Positions 7,111 to 16,348 of a stretch of 64,000 nt of DNA are shown here, in pieces. Position numbers and translations under genes: made by a program. The DNA is from Sorangium cellulosum (GTDB lineage: Bacteria; Myxococcota_A; Polyangia; Polyangiales; Polyangiaceae), in contig NZ_CP012670.1 of assembly GCF_004135735.1 (NCBI RefSeq), positions 7,456,501-7,520,500 of the forward strand, written 5' to 3'. Position 1 is the first letter of the stretch. Each line of letters begins with the position of its first letter. The notes below the pieces were generated by a model, which saw nothing but the letters and a program-made list of their open reading frames with translations, made no database searches and was not told the origin of the DNA.

Positions 7111-7450
7111 TCAAGCAGCAACTTGCCAGGGCCGTGCTGCTTTCGCCATCGCGTTGAGGATGGTCAGCAGCTTGTGCATGCATGCCGTCATGGCGACCTT
7201 GTACGGCTTACCGGCAGCGCGTAGCCGGTCGTAGAAGGCGCGAATGACGGGGTTGCATCGCACAGCGGTGACGCTGGCCATGTAGAGCATCGAGCGCACG
7301 GAGGCGCGTCCGCCCCAGATCGCTCGCCGTCCCTTGACCTTGCCGCTGTCGCGGTTGAATGGGGCCACGCCCACGAGCGCCGCGACCTGCTTGCGGTTGA
7401 GCGTTCCCAGCTCAGGCAGGTCGAGCAGCAGCGTGCGTGAGGTCCCCGGC
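7111..7450 (-). pseudogene. IS110-family transposase, C-terminal fragment
   Basis: Matches the C-terminal third of the complete IS110 transposase at 20710-21654, from about GTSRTLLLDLPELG to the stop. It keeps the Tnp_IS116/IS110/IS902 region with the active-site Ser segment (GGRASVRSMLYMA). The frame is cut at 7450 where the IS4-family element begins, so the N-terminal DEDD part is lost. No 9-bp target duplication links this junction with the other side of that IS4 copy (14117), so the break arose by recombination or deletion, not simple insertion. Confidence 0.8.
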
Positions 7451-7827
7451 CTGAGGGATCCCCTCATTATCGCAGCGAAATCTGGCGAATTGATGGTCAC
7501 ATCGAATCACTCCACGGTAGGCACATGTACGATCATTGGCGACATGACCATCGAACCCCTGAGCTTCATGGACGTCGAAGCGAAGAGTTGCGTCATGCGA
7601 GTGAGAAATCGTCGTCGCTGGTCGGAATATACATTGGTAGGAGGCGACCAGCGAGCTTACCGCATGCGCCGTTGGTTCGAGCGACATCATGACGACTCTC
7701 GCGAAGGACGCGCACAAGCCTGCCGCACATGGCTCCGCGTCTGCGCCGCCTAAGCAGACCATCCGTCCGAAAATCGACCAGAAGTACATCCAGGCCTTCG
7801 TCGAGAATTTGTTCGGCGATGACCTGC
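7451..7827 (+). mobile_element. IS4-family element, left part of a split copy
   Basis: Begins with the left terminal repeat CTGAGGGATCCCCTCA and is identical to the first 377 bp of the 1472-bp element, up to CCTGC. The first 46 codons of its transposase (ATG 7689) are present. The right part resumes at 13017 after an inserted TnsB/TnsC-type transposon. Taking that transposon out restores the full 1472 bp and the 406-codon transposase. Confidence 0.9.
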
Positions 7828-8249
7828 TGTTACTGAGCACCGTTGTTGATGCCAACGGTGCGCTTGTCGATCCAGCTCTTTGACGGCGGGGCGGCCGGCC
7901 TACCGCAGCGTGCCATCGCAGAGGCGGATCATGCTCGATGGCGGCGTTGCCTGGGGGCGGCAAGCCGTCAGGGCGCTCACCGAGTACGCATTACGTCGAG
8001 CGCGACAAAATTCTCAGCGTAGCTCCTGCTGAAGCGACAGCGGCGGCGAGTGGTGGCTCCTACGCCCCAGCGGGCATGGTGCATTCCGTTCACCCATCTA
8101 AAATTACCAGCACGACTCCTCGCCCGTCCGCATAGCGAACGGGGTAGGTCAGCGGCTGGAGCGGAGCATCGGCGCGGTGCCGGCCACAAAATAGGCGACG
8201 GGAGGAGCTCGTTTGGCGGCGTGCCCCCTCCCGTCGTGCTCCGAATCGC
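7828..8249. other. transposon left end, non-coding
   Basis: About 420 bp between the left terminus and the first gene. It holds the terminal repeat and possible inner binding sites (GATGCCAACGG and TGTCGATCC within the first 50 bp). No ORF looks real. Confidence 0.5.
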
Positions 8250-8580
8250 TTGAAAGAGCGGAGCCCTCAACAGATCGTCCATCTGGACCTCGATGTCAAA
8301 GGCTGGATCGCGTCACCGCCCACCGTAGAGCGCGCGCGGCCAGCTCGCTGCCCTCGTTGCGGCGCGGCGGGATGCCCGCTGGGGGGCACGTTAGGGCTGT
8401 GGGGCCACGGGACGCGGTCGCGGCAGGTGCGCGGGCCGCTCGCCGCTGGCGAGCGCGGCGGGCTCGTCACGATCGAGGCGCGCCGCTATCGGTGCCGCCG
8501 CTGCAACGCCACGATCACGGTCGTGCCGCGGGGCGTCGCAGCGCGACGGCACTTCGCCGCAACGGCGATCGGTCTGGCTC

Positions 8581-10052
8581 CTGAGGGATCCCCTCATTAT
8601 CGCAGCGAAATCTGGCGAATTGATGGTCACATCGAATCACTCCACGGTAGGCACATGTACGATCATTGGCGACATGACCATCGAACCCCTGAGCTTCATG
8701 GACGTCGAAGCGAAGAGTTGCGTCATGCGAGTGAGAAATCGTCGTCGCTGGTCGGAATATACATTGGTAGGAGGCGACCAGCGAGCTTACCGCATGCGCC
8801 GTTGGTTCGAGCGACATCATGACGACTCTCGCGAAGGACGCGCACAAGCCTGCCGCACATGGCTCCGCGTCTGCGCCGCCTAAGCAGACCATCCGTCCGA
8901 AAATCGACCAGAAGTACATCCAGGCCTTCGTCGAGAATTTGTTCGGCGATGACCTGCACGCGATGCGCGTCCTGTCGCTCGCGAACGGCGTCGTTGGCGT
9001 CCTGCAGGCGGCGGTGCTGGCCATCCATGCCATCGGCCAAGCGTATGCGAAGGTCGCCAACATCAAACCGAAGAGTGGGGTCAAGCAGGTCGACCGGCTG
9101 CTGAGCAATACCGGCATCGACGTGTTTCATTCCCTGAGGTCGTGGGTACAGTTCGTGATCGGGGTCCGCAAAGAGATTGTGGTCGCATTGGACTGGACGG
9201 ACTTCGAGAAGGACGACCACACGACGCTCTGCGCCTACCTTGTGACGCGGCATGGTCGTGCGACGCCGCTGGCATGGAAGACGGTAAAGAAGTCCGCGTT
9301 AAAAGGTACCCAGAAGGACCACGAATACGAGCTCATCGAGTGGCTTCACGGCGCCATCGACGAGACGGTCGAGGTCGTTCTGCTCGCCGACCGGGGCTTC
9401 GGCGATCGCAAGCTCTACGACTTTTTGGAGTTCATCGGCTGGAACTTCGTCATCCGTTTCCGCGGTTGTATCGTCGTCGAGAACGCGGTCGGGGAAGCGA
9501 GGCCCGCCGACGCCTGGGTGCCCGCGAGCCGCCGCGCCACGATGCTGCGCGATGTGCGCGTCACCGACGACCGCGCAAAGGTTCCAGCCATCGTCCTTGT
9601 TCACGCACCGAAGATGAAGGAGGCGTGGTGTCTGGCCACAACGCTTTCGGATCGCAAGGCGGGCGACATCGTCAAGCTCTACGGCAAGAGGTTCACGATC
9701 GAGGAGACGTTTCGAGACATCAAGGACAACCACTTCGGGATGGGCCTCTCCGCCACGCACATCCGCAACGCCGGGCGGCGCGATCGGCTGCTGCTGCTCG
9801 CGGCTATCGCCCATGCGCTCTTGACGCTGCTCGGCGCTGCGAGCGAGGAAGCCGGTCTCGATCGATACCTAAAGGTCAATACGGTCAAGCGCCGCACACA
9901 CTCGCTCTATCGCCAGGGGCTCTACTGGTACGACTGCCTTCCCACCTTGCGCGAGGACTGGCTTCGGCCCCTCATGATTGCCTTTGACCGCATCGTCCGG
10001 GAGCACGCCGTCTTCCGCGAGATCTTCGGTATTATTTGAGGGGATTCCCCAG
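8581..10052 (+). mobile_element. IS4-family insertion sequence, intact copy 1
   Basis: 1472 bp with imperfect 16-bp terminal inverted repeats CTGAGGGATCCCCTCA and CTGGGGAATCCCCTCA (14 of 16 match). Flanked by GTCTGGCTC on both sides (8572-8580, 10053-10061), a 9-bp target duplication. It interrupts the zinc-ribbon gene of the transposon. Confidence 0.95.
8819..10039 (+). CDS. IS4-family transposase
   Basis: 406 residues. The DDE residues are visible as Asp125 (VALDWTDF), Asp191 (LLADRGFGD) and Glu295 in YGKRFTIEETFRDIK, which fits the IS4 family signature Y-x2-R-x3-E-x6-K exactly (Tyr288, Arg291, Glu295, Lys302). It starts at ATG 8819, about 240 bp inside the left end, and ends 13 bp before the right end. 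Identical or nearly identical proteins are encoded at 14890-16110 (minus) and 22130-23350. The intact frame suggests an active element. Confidence 0.95.
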   Translation: MTTLAKDAHKPAAHGSASAPPKQTIRPKIDQKYIQAFVENLFGDDLHAMRVLSLANGVVGVLQAAVLAIHAIGQAYAKVANIKPKSGVKQVDRLLSNTGIDVFHSLRSWVQFVIGVRKEIVVALDWTDFEKDDHTTLCAYLVTRHGRATPLAWKTVKKSALKGTQKDHEYELIEWLHGAIDETVEVVLLADRGFGDRKLYDFLEFIGWNFVIRFRGCIVVENAVGEARPADAWVPASRRATMLRDVRVTDDRAKVPAIVLVHAPKMKEAWCLATTLSDRKAGDIVKLYGKRFTIEETFRDIKDNHFGMGLSATHIRNAGRRDRLLLLAAIAHALLTLLGAASEEAGLDRYLKVNTVKRRTHSLYRQGLYWYDCLPTLREDWLRPLMIAFDRIVREHAVFREIFGII

Positions 10053-10465
10053 GTCTGGCTCTTCTGCTCGTCGGCACTGCCGGTGCAGCGCTCATCGAGG
10101 TGCGGCGGCGTGTCAGCCCCTGGTCTGCCAGCTTCGATGCCGACAGCTGGGCGACCGTGCGGCGCTGGTTATGCGCCATCGACCAGAAGCGCCTCTTTCC
10201 GTCGGTCCGCCCCAGTCCCCTCGCTTCTTCGCTGCGGCAGCGAGCCGAGCGGGCCGCGATGACGCTCGTCGCGATGGCGCCATTTGCCGCCGACGTCCCC
10301 GAGGCCGCCGTCATGGCCGGCGCCGCGCGGGCTGCGTGATGGCGAGCGGCGTGCTTGCCGGGCTCATGTCGGGCCCCACCCGGTTGGATCCTCGGTCGGC
10401 GGAGCGCCTTGCGCTTGGATGGCTGTGCGGCCGGTGCGGTGTCACCGGCGCGGAAAGGACACGAC

Positions 10466-11815
10466 GTGCAAGACCCCCTCAAGCCCAAGGACCACGCGGA
10501 AGCGGTGGCGCTCTATCGCAGTGAGATCATCGGCTCGCTCATGCACCGCGAGCTCGATCGCGGAGAGCTCGCCGAAGCGCTCGCCGACCTGAGCAAGCAG
10601 CGGTTTCGCCCCCCGCGCGCCCATTCTCCGCGCTCCTACTCGGTCCCCACGCTCGAGCGCTGGTACTACGCGTACAAGACCGAAGGCCTCGAAGGCCTGC
10701 GCCCCAAGTCCCGCAAGGACAAGGGGCGGGCGCGAGAGCTCACCCCCGAGCAACGGCAGATGCTGCTCGACATTCGAGAAGAGCACCCGAGCGCCTCGGT
10801 CTCGCTCATCCTCGACACCCTGATCGCGGCGGGTCGCATCGACAAGGGCGCCATCTCCGCCACCACGGTGCGACGCCTGTACGCCGAGCACCACCTCGAT
10901 CGCGTCGCGCTGCGCGAGCGCACGGGCGGCAAGGTGCGGCTGCGCTGGCAGGCCGAGCGCCCCGGCGCTCTTTGGCACGGCGACGTGTGTCACGCGGCAC
11001 CGATCCTCGTTGACGGCCGCCCGGCGCCGGTGCGGATCCACGCGCTGCTCGACGACGCCTCCCGGTACATTCTCGCGATCGAAGCGATGAGCGCCGAGCG
11101 GGAGGTCGACATGCTGGCGCTCTTCATCCGGGCGCTGCGCAAGCACGGCGCTCCCGACGCCCTCTACCTGGACAACGGCTCGACCTACCGCGGGCACACC
11201 TTGCATCTTGCGTGCGAGCGACTCGGCACCACCCTGATCCACGCCCGCCCCTACGACGCCCCTGCACGCGGCAAGATGGAGCGCTTCTGGAGGACGTTGC
11301 GAGAGAGGTGCGTGGACTTCACCGGCGCGCTCGGCTCGCTGCACGACCTCAACGTCCGGCTCTACGCCTGGGTCGACGAGCACTACCACCGCACACCGCA
11401 CGCGGCGCTCTTCGGCAAATCCCCCGCGCAGGTCTACGAGGAGTATCCCCACGTCACCGACGGCCTCGACGAGCGAAAGCTCCGCGACGCGCTCACGACC
11501 CAGGCCCGCCGGCGCGTCCGGCGTGATAGCACGCTCTCGATGGATGGGGAGGACTGGGAGACCGATCTTGGCTTCCTCGCCGGCCACCTCGTCACGGTAT
11601 CGCGGTGCCTCGTCACGCCGAACGAGCCGCCCTGGATCGAACACGAGGGCAAACGCTTCGCGCTGCACCGAGTCGACCCGGTGAAGAACGCCCGTCGCGC
11701 GAGGCCGGCCTGCAACCTCGATGTCGCGCACGAGGCACGCGTCCCCTTCGACCCGCCGAAAGCGCTCCTGGACAAGGCGCTCGGCCGAACGCCCCGCGGT
11801 GACGAGGAGGGATGA
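10466..11815 (+). CDS. DD(35)E transposase of the TnsB/Tn552/TniA type
   Basis: 449 residues from GTG 10466, which has GGAAAGGA about 6-8 nt upstream; the open frame extends further up but overlaps the zinc-ribbon gene. The N-terminal about 150 residues hold helix-turn-helix DNA-binding modules (SYSVPTLERWYYAYKTEGLEGL, then SATTVRRLYAEH). The rve integrase core shows Asp173 (LWHGDVCHA), Asp236 (LYLDNGSTYRG) and Glu272 (GKMERFWRTLRE), with 35 residues between the last two. It cuts and joins the transposon ends. Followed by an ATPase gene with ATGA overlap, the arrangement of TnsB-TnsC, TniA-TniB and Tn552 pairs. The frame is intact. Confidence 0.85.
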   Translation: MQDPLKPKDHAEAVALYRSEIIGSLMHRELDRGELAEALADLSKQRFRPPRAHSPRSYSVPTLERWYYAYKTEGLEGLRPKSRKDKGRARELTPEQRQMLLDIREEHPSASVSLILDTLIAAGRIDKGAISATTVRRLYAEHHLDRVALRERTGGKVRLRWQAERPGALWHGDVCHAAPILVDGRPAPVRIHALLDDASRYILAIEAMSAEREVDMLALFIRALRKHGAPDALYLDNGSTYRGHTLHLACERLGTTLIHARPYDAPARGKMERFWRTLRERCVDFTGALGSLHDLNVRLYAWVDEHYHRTPHAALFGKSPAQVYEEYPHVTDGLDERKLRDALTTQARRRVRRDSTLSMDGEDWETDLGFLAGHLVTVSRCLVTPNEPPWIEHEGKRFALHRVDPVKNARRARPACNLDVAHEARVPFDPPKALLDKALGRTPRGDEEG

Positions 11816-12627
11816 CCATGGACTTCTGCAGCTACTTCAGCTTTACCGCAGAGCCATTCTCCAAGGAGATCGAAGACGGCGAGCTCTGGCTTCCTCCGTC
11901 CAAGCAGATGCTGCTCGAGATGCTCATCGAAGCGGTGCACGCCAGAAAGAGCGTGCTCCTCGCCGGTGACCCCGGCGTTGGCAAGACGTGCCTTCTCCGC
12001 GCGCTCCGTCATGCCCTTTCGCCGCAGACGTTTCGCTTGACCTACTGCGCGAACGTGACGCTTGGACGCCGGGATTTCTATCGCCAGCTCTGTCTGGCGC
12101 TCGGCCTCGCTCGGTGCAGCACCGCTGGAGACGTCTTCTACGCGGTCAGCACGCACGTCGAGGAACTCGCGAGGGAGCGCGTATTCCCGGTCTTCGTCCT
12201 CGATGAAGCCCACCTACTTCATCAGGACACGCTCGACCATCTTCACATTCTCCTCAATTACGCCTGGGATAGCCGCGCATTGCTTTCGCTCGTGTTGCTT
12301 GGCTTGCCCGAGCTCGGCGAGCGGCTCCGCGTGCGGCGCAATCGCTCCCTGTATTCGCGCCTCCACTACCGACTGACCATCGACCCGCTCACGCCGGACG
12401 ATACGGCCGACTATCTGCGTGTACGTCTCAGCCGAGTCGGCTGCGCGAAAGAGCTCTTCACGTCGGACGCGATCGCGATGTTGCACGAGGCGGCCGCCGG
12501 CAGCCTGCGCGACACCGACCGACTCGCCACGGCCGCGCTCCGCGCCGCTGCGCGTAAAAAGCGCAAGCTCGTTGAGCGCGATGTCCTGAGCCGTATCCTG
12601 CAATTGGACGCAGAGGAGGGCGGATGA
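11812..12627 (+). CDS. ExeA/TnsC-like AAA+ transposition ATPase
   Basis: 271 residues from the ATG overlapping the transposase stop; a second ATG two codons later is equally possible. It starts with the typical FCSYFSFTAEPFSKEI of ExeA-type ATPases in transposons, then Walker A GDPGVGKT (52-59), Walker B VFVLDEAH (127-134) and a C-terminal helical lid. Proteins of this kind bind DNA as ATP-dependent oligomers and select the target for the DDE transposase. The frame is complete. Confidence 0.85.
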   Translation: MTMDFCSYFSFTAEPFSKEIEDGELWLPPSKQMLLEMLIEAVHARKSVLLAGDPGVGKTCLLRALRHALSPQTFRLTYCANVTLGRRDFYRQLCLALGLARCSTAGDVFYAVSTHVEELARERVFPVFVLDEAHLLHQDTLDHLHILLNYAWDSRALLSLVLLGLPELGERLRVRRNRSLYSRLHYRLTIDPLTPDDTADYLRVRLSRVGCAKELFTSDAIAMLHEAAAGSLRDTDRLATAALRAAARKKRKLVERDVLSRILQLDAEEGG

Positions 12628-12881
12628 ACCCAGCCTCCCTGGCCGAGGAGGACACGCGGCGGGTCGACGACGAGCGCAGCGCAGCCGCCGCCCTCGTCGT
12701 TGCCCTCGCGCTCGCCCGCGACGCGCTCCTCGCGAACTACCCGGACGACCCCGATCCGCTGTGCCCTCGCACCTACGCCGTCGACGTCGTGCTCCACCAC
12801 ATCGACGGGCTGAGCGACGCCCTCACTCGCCACCGCGCCGTCCTCGACGGCGACGATCGCCTCCCCACCCACATCGACTGA
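12624..12881 (+). CDS. small acidic protein at the transposon's right end
   Basis: 85 residues; start ATG overlaps the ATPase stop (ATGA), so it is probably co-translated. It has a helical Ala/Leu-rich middle (AAALVVALALARDALL) and an Asp-rich C-terminal half. No Cys/His cluster or known motif is seen. As the fourth gene of the transposon it may be an accessory transposition protein, but function is unknown. Confidence 0.55.
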   Translation: MNPASLAEEDTRRVDDERSAAAALVVALALARDALLANYPDDPDPLCPRTYAVDVVLHHIDGLSDALTRHRAVLDGDDRLPTHID

Positions 12882-13016
12882 GAACGTCGGCGCCCCGCGA
12901 CCGCCGAAGTGCCCCGGCGCCTCCCCTCGCTGCCATCGCGGCGAGCGGAGATCCGGGTCGACGATGGCCATCACGGAGCCGGATCTTCCGGCCATCAAAT
13001 AGCTCGCTCGGTAACA

Positions 13017-14116
13017 CCTGCACGCGATGCGCGTCCTGTCGCTCGCGAACGGCGTCGTTGGCGTCCTGCAGGCGGCGGTGCTGGCCATCCATGCCATCGG
13101 CCAAGCGTATGCGAAGGTCGCCAACATCAAACCGAAGAGTGGGGTCAAGCAGGTCGACCGGCTGCTGAGCAATACCGGCATCGACGTGTTTCATTCCCTG
13201 AGGTCGTGGGTACAGTTCGTGATCGGGGTCCGCAAAGAGATTGTGGTCGCATTGGACTGGACGGACTTCGAGAAGGACGACCACACGACGCTCTGCGCCT
13301 ACCTTGTGACGCGGCATGGTCGTGCGACGCCGCTGGCATGGAAGACGGTAAAGAAGTCCGCGTTAAAAGGTACCCAGAAGGACCACGAATACGAGCTCAT
13401 CGAGTGGCTTCACGGCGCCATCGACGAGACGGTCGAGGTCGTTCTGCTCGCCGACCGGGGCTTCGGCGATCGCAAGCTCTACGACTTTTTGGAGTTCATC
13501 GGCTGGAACTTCGTCATCCGTTTCCGCGGTTGTATCGTCGTCGAGAACGCGGTCGGGGAAGCGAGGCCCGCCGACGCCTGGGTGCCCGCGAGCCGCCGCG
13601 CCACGATGCTGCGCGATGTGCGCGTCACCGACGACCGCGCAAAGGTTCCAGCCATCGTCCTTGTTCACGCACCGAAGATGAAGGAGGCGTGGTGTCTGGC
13701 CACAACGCTTTCGGATCGCAAGGCGGGCGACATCGTCAAGCTCTACGGCAAGAGGTTCACGATCGAGGAGACGTTTCGAGACAGCAAGGACAACCACTTC
13801 GGGATGGGCCTCTCCGCCACGCACATCCGCAACGCCGGGCGGCGCGATCGGCTGCTGCTGCTCGCGGCTATCGCCCATGCGCTCTTGACGCTGCTCGGCG
13901 CTGCGAGCGAGGAAGCCGGTCTCGATCGATACCTAAAGGTCAATACGGTCAAGCGCCGCGCACACTCGCTCTATCGCCAGGGGCTCTACTGGTACGACTG
14001 CCTTCCCACCTTGCGCGAGGACTGGCTTCGGCCCCTCATGATTGCCTTTGACCGCATCGTCCGGGAGCACGCCGTCTTCCGCGAGATCTTCGGTATTATT
14101 TGAGGGGATTCCCCAG
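13017..14116 (+). mobile_element. IS4-family element, right part of the split copy
   Basis: Continues the element begun at 7451-7827, resuming with the duplicated CCTGC and ending with the right terminal repeat TGAGGGGATTCCCCAG. Two single-base differences from the other copies are visible inside the transposase (AGC for ATC near 13783, and GCG for ACA near 13959). Confidence 0.9.
13022..14103 (+). pseudogene. IS4-family transposase interrupted by transposon (C-terminal part)
   Basis: Encodes residues 47-406 of the transposase; residues 1-46 lie at 7689-7827. The catalytic region is kept but Ile301 between Asp300 and Lys302 is Ser. An internal ATG at 13027 could start a shortened protein lacking the N-terminal DNA-binding segment. 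The element's right end is directly followed by a fragment of another IS4-like transposase, without target duplication. Confidence 0.85.
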
Positions 14117-14876
14117 GATGGCGTGGGCAAGAGACGGTAGCCCCAAGCACGCGACCAAACAAGTTGATCGCCTGCTGAGTAACAACAATGTGTCCCCATG
14201 GCTTCTGTTCGACGCTTGGGTCCGCTTCGTGGTGGGGCCGCGAGAGGAGCTGCTGGTCGCTCTCGACTGGACGGAGTTTGATGTCGATGACCATGCCACG
14301 TTGGCGTTGTACTTGATCACTCGTCACGGGCGAGCAACGCCGCTTATTTGGAGGACGGTCAAGAAGTCGTCGTTGGCTGGCAAGCGCAACGACTATGAAG
14401 ACGAGGTCATTGAGCGGCTGCACGAGATTCTTCCGAAAGCAACTCGAGTAACACTCCTCGCGGACCGGGGCTTCGGCGACCAGGAGCGGTACGCACATCT
14501 CGGCAATCTGGGCTGGGACTACATCATTCGGTTCCGTGAGTGCATCATCGTCACCGATGCTGATGACACTGCGCGTCCTGCAGGCGAATGGCTCACATCT
14601 ACCGGACGGGCAAAGATGCTGAAGAACGTCCGGGTCACGCAGGACAAGACGGCCATCGCGGCGGTCGTGCTCGTTCACGACAAGCGGATGAAGGAGCCAT
14701 GGTGCCTCGCAACCAGCCGTGCCGACCTGACGGCGAGCCAGGTGACCAAGCTCTACGGCCGTCGCTTCTGCATCGAGGAGACGTTCCGCGACGTCAAGAA
14801 CGTTCATTTTGGCATGGGTCTCTCCGCCACACATATTGGCGACACTGCCCGACGCGACCGACTTCTGCTTATAGCT

Positions 14877-16348
14877 CTGGGGAATCCCCTCAAATAATAC
14901 CGAAGATCTCGCGGAAGACGGCGTGCTCCCGGACGATGCGGTCAAAGGCAATCATGAGGGGCCGAAGCCAGTCCTCGCGCAAGGTGGGAAGGCAGTCGTA
15001 CCAGTAGAGCCCCTGGCGATAGAGCGAGTGTGTGCGGCGCTTGACCGTATTGACCTTTAGGTATCGATCGAGACCGGCTTCCTCGCTCGCAGCGCCGAGC
15101 AGCGTCAAGAGCGCATGGGCGATAGCCGCGAGCAGCAGCAGCCGATCGCGCCGCCCGGCGTTGCGGATGTGCGTGGCGGAGAGGCCCATCCCGAAGTGGT
15201 TGTCCTTGATGTCTCGAAACGTCTCCTCGATCGTGAACCTCTTGCCGTAGAGCTTGACGATGTCGCCCGCCTTGCGATCCGAAAGCGTTGTGGCCAGACA
15301 CCACGCCTCCTTCATCTTCGGTGCGTGAACAAGGACGATGGCTGGAACCTTTGCGCGGTCGTCGGTGACGCGCACATCGCGCAGCATCGTGGCGCGGCGG
15401 CTCGCGGGCACCCAGGCGTCGGCGGGCCTCGCTTCCCCGACCGCGTTCTCGACGACGATACAACCGCGGAAACGGATGACGAAGTTCCAGCCGATGAACT
15501 CCAAAAAGTCGTAGAGCTTGCGATCGCCGAAGCCCCGGTCGGCGAGCAGAACGACCTCGACCGTCTCGTCGATGGCGCCGTGAAGCCACTCGATGAGCTC
15601 GTATTCGTGGTCCTTCTGGGTACCTTTTAACGCGGACTTCTTTACCGTCTTCCATGCCAGCGGCGTCGCACGACCATGCCGCGTCACAAGGTAGGCGCAG
15701 AGCGTCGTGTGGTCGTCCTTCTCGAAGTCCGTCCAGTCCAATGCGACCACAATCTCTTTGCGGACCCCGATCACGAACTGTACCCACGACCTCAGGGAAT
15801 GAAACACGTCGATGCCGGTATTGCTCAGCAGCCGGTCGACCTGCTTGACCCCACTCTTCGGTTTGATGTTGGCGACCTTCGCATACGCTTGGCCGATGGC
15901 ATGGATGGCCAGCACCGCCGCCTGCAGGACGCCAACGACGCCGTTCGCGAGCGACAGGACGCGCATCGCGTGCAGGTCATCGCCGAACAAATTCTCGACG
16001 AAGGCCTGGATGTACTTCTGGTCGATTTTCGGACGGATGGTCTGCTTAGGCGGCGCAGACGCGGAGCCATGTGCGGCAGGCTTGTGCGCGTCCTTCGCGA
16101 GAGTCGTCATGATGTCGCTCGAACCAACGGCGCATGCGGTAAGCTCGCTGGTCGCCTCCTACCAATGTATATTCCGACCAGCGACGACGATTTCTCACTC
16201 GCATGACGCAACTCTTCGCTTCGACGTCCATGAAGCTCAGGGGTTCGATGGTCATGTCGCCAATGATCGTACATGTGCCTACCGTGGAGTGATTCGATGT
16301 GACCATCAATTCGCCAGATTTCGCTGCGATAATGAGGGGATCCCTCAG
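14877..16348 (-). mobile_element. IS4-family insertion sequence, intact copy 2 (reverse)
   Basis: 1472 bp, same ends as the other copies but inverted; flanked by CTTATAGCT (14868-14876 and 16349-16357), a perfect 9-bp target duplication. It interrupts the divergent IS4-family transposase gene. Confidence 0.95.
14890..16110 (-). CDS. IS4-family transposase (copy 2)
   Basis: Same 406-residue protein as at 8819-10039, with the complete D-D-E set and the Y-x2-R-x3-E-x6-K signature. Frame intact; no differences were noticed from copies 1 and 3. Confidence 0.95.
   Translation of the reverse strand: MTTLAKDAHKPAAHGSASAPPKQTIRPKIDQKYIQAFVENLFGDDLHAMRVLSLANGVVGVLQAAVLAIHAIGQAYAKVANIKPKSGVKQVDRLLSNTGIDVFHSLRSWVQFVIGVRKEIVVALDWTDFEKDDHTTLCAYLVTRHGRATPLAWKTVKKSALKGTQKDHEYELIEWLHGAIDETVEVVLLADRGFGDRKLYDFLEFIGWNFVIRFRGCIVVENAVGEARPADAWVPASRRATMLRDVRVTDDRAKVPAIVLVHAPKMKEAWCLATTLSDRKAGDIVKLYGKRFTIEETFRDIKDNHFGMGLSATHIRNAGRRDRLLLLAAIAHALLTLLGAASEEAGLDRYLKVNTVKRRTHSLYRQGLYWYDCLPTLREDWLRPLMIAFDRIVREHAVFREIFGII

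Larger units (their letters stand above)
5630..7450. repeat. segmental duplication, copy A (secreted operon to IS110)
   Basis: This stretch matches 19232-21049 in order and orientation: lipoprotein, beta-barrel-like protein, 10-bp repeats, tRNA 3' relic and IS110 3' part. The tail genes 2-936 likewise match 17658-18592. In copy B the two blocks are joined by only about 370 bp plus the small gene; in copy A about 4 kb more lies between them. Confidence 0.85.
8250..10339 (+). pseudogene. zinc-ribbon transposon protein, split by IS4-family copy
   Basis: The coding parts are 8250-8580 and 10062-10339. Removing the 1472-bp IS and one copy of the 9-bp duplication GTCTGGCTC joins them in frame, giving about 202 residues. 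The proposed start is TTG 8250; an internal start is possible. The first half has two Cys pairs (CPRCGAAGC and YRCRRCNATITV) forming a zinc ribbon. The second half is helical with WATVRRW. Proteins like this (I believe annotated DUF6431) often precede a DDE transposase/ATPase pair and may help DNA recognition (inference). It is inactive here unless complemented. Confidence 0.65.
7828..13016 (+). mobile_element. TnsB/TnsC-type transposon with TGTTAC ends
   Basis: The ends are TGTTACTGAGC (left) and, on the opposite strand, TGTTACCGAGC (right), with TG...CA termini as in Mu/Tn7/Tn552-like elements. A 5-bp target duplication CCTGC flanks it (7823-7827 and 13017-13021), lying inside an IS4-family copy. 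Length is 5189 bp, or 3708 bp without the later IS4 insertion at 8581-10052. Gene order: zinc-ribbon protein (split), DD(35)E transposase, AAA ATPase, small protein. The last three overlap or abut. Sub-terminal repeats resembling TTGATGSC and TCGAYCC occur near both ends and may be transposase binding sites. I did not recognise a named element. Confidence 0.8.

Noticed and set aside
8620..8883. 87-residue frame at the left end of each IS4 copy
   Set aside because: Repeated only because the IS is repeated; overlaps the transposase start in another frame and has no RBS. Treated as a shadow.
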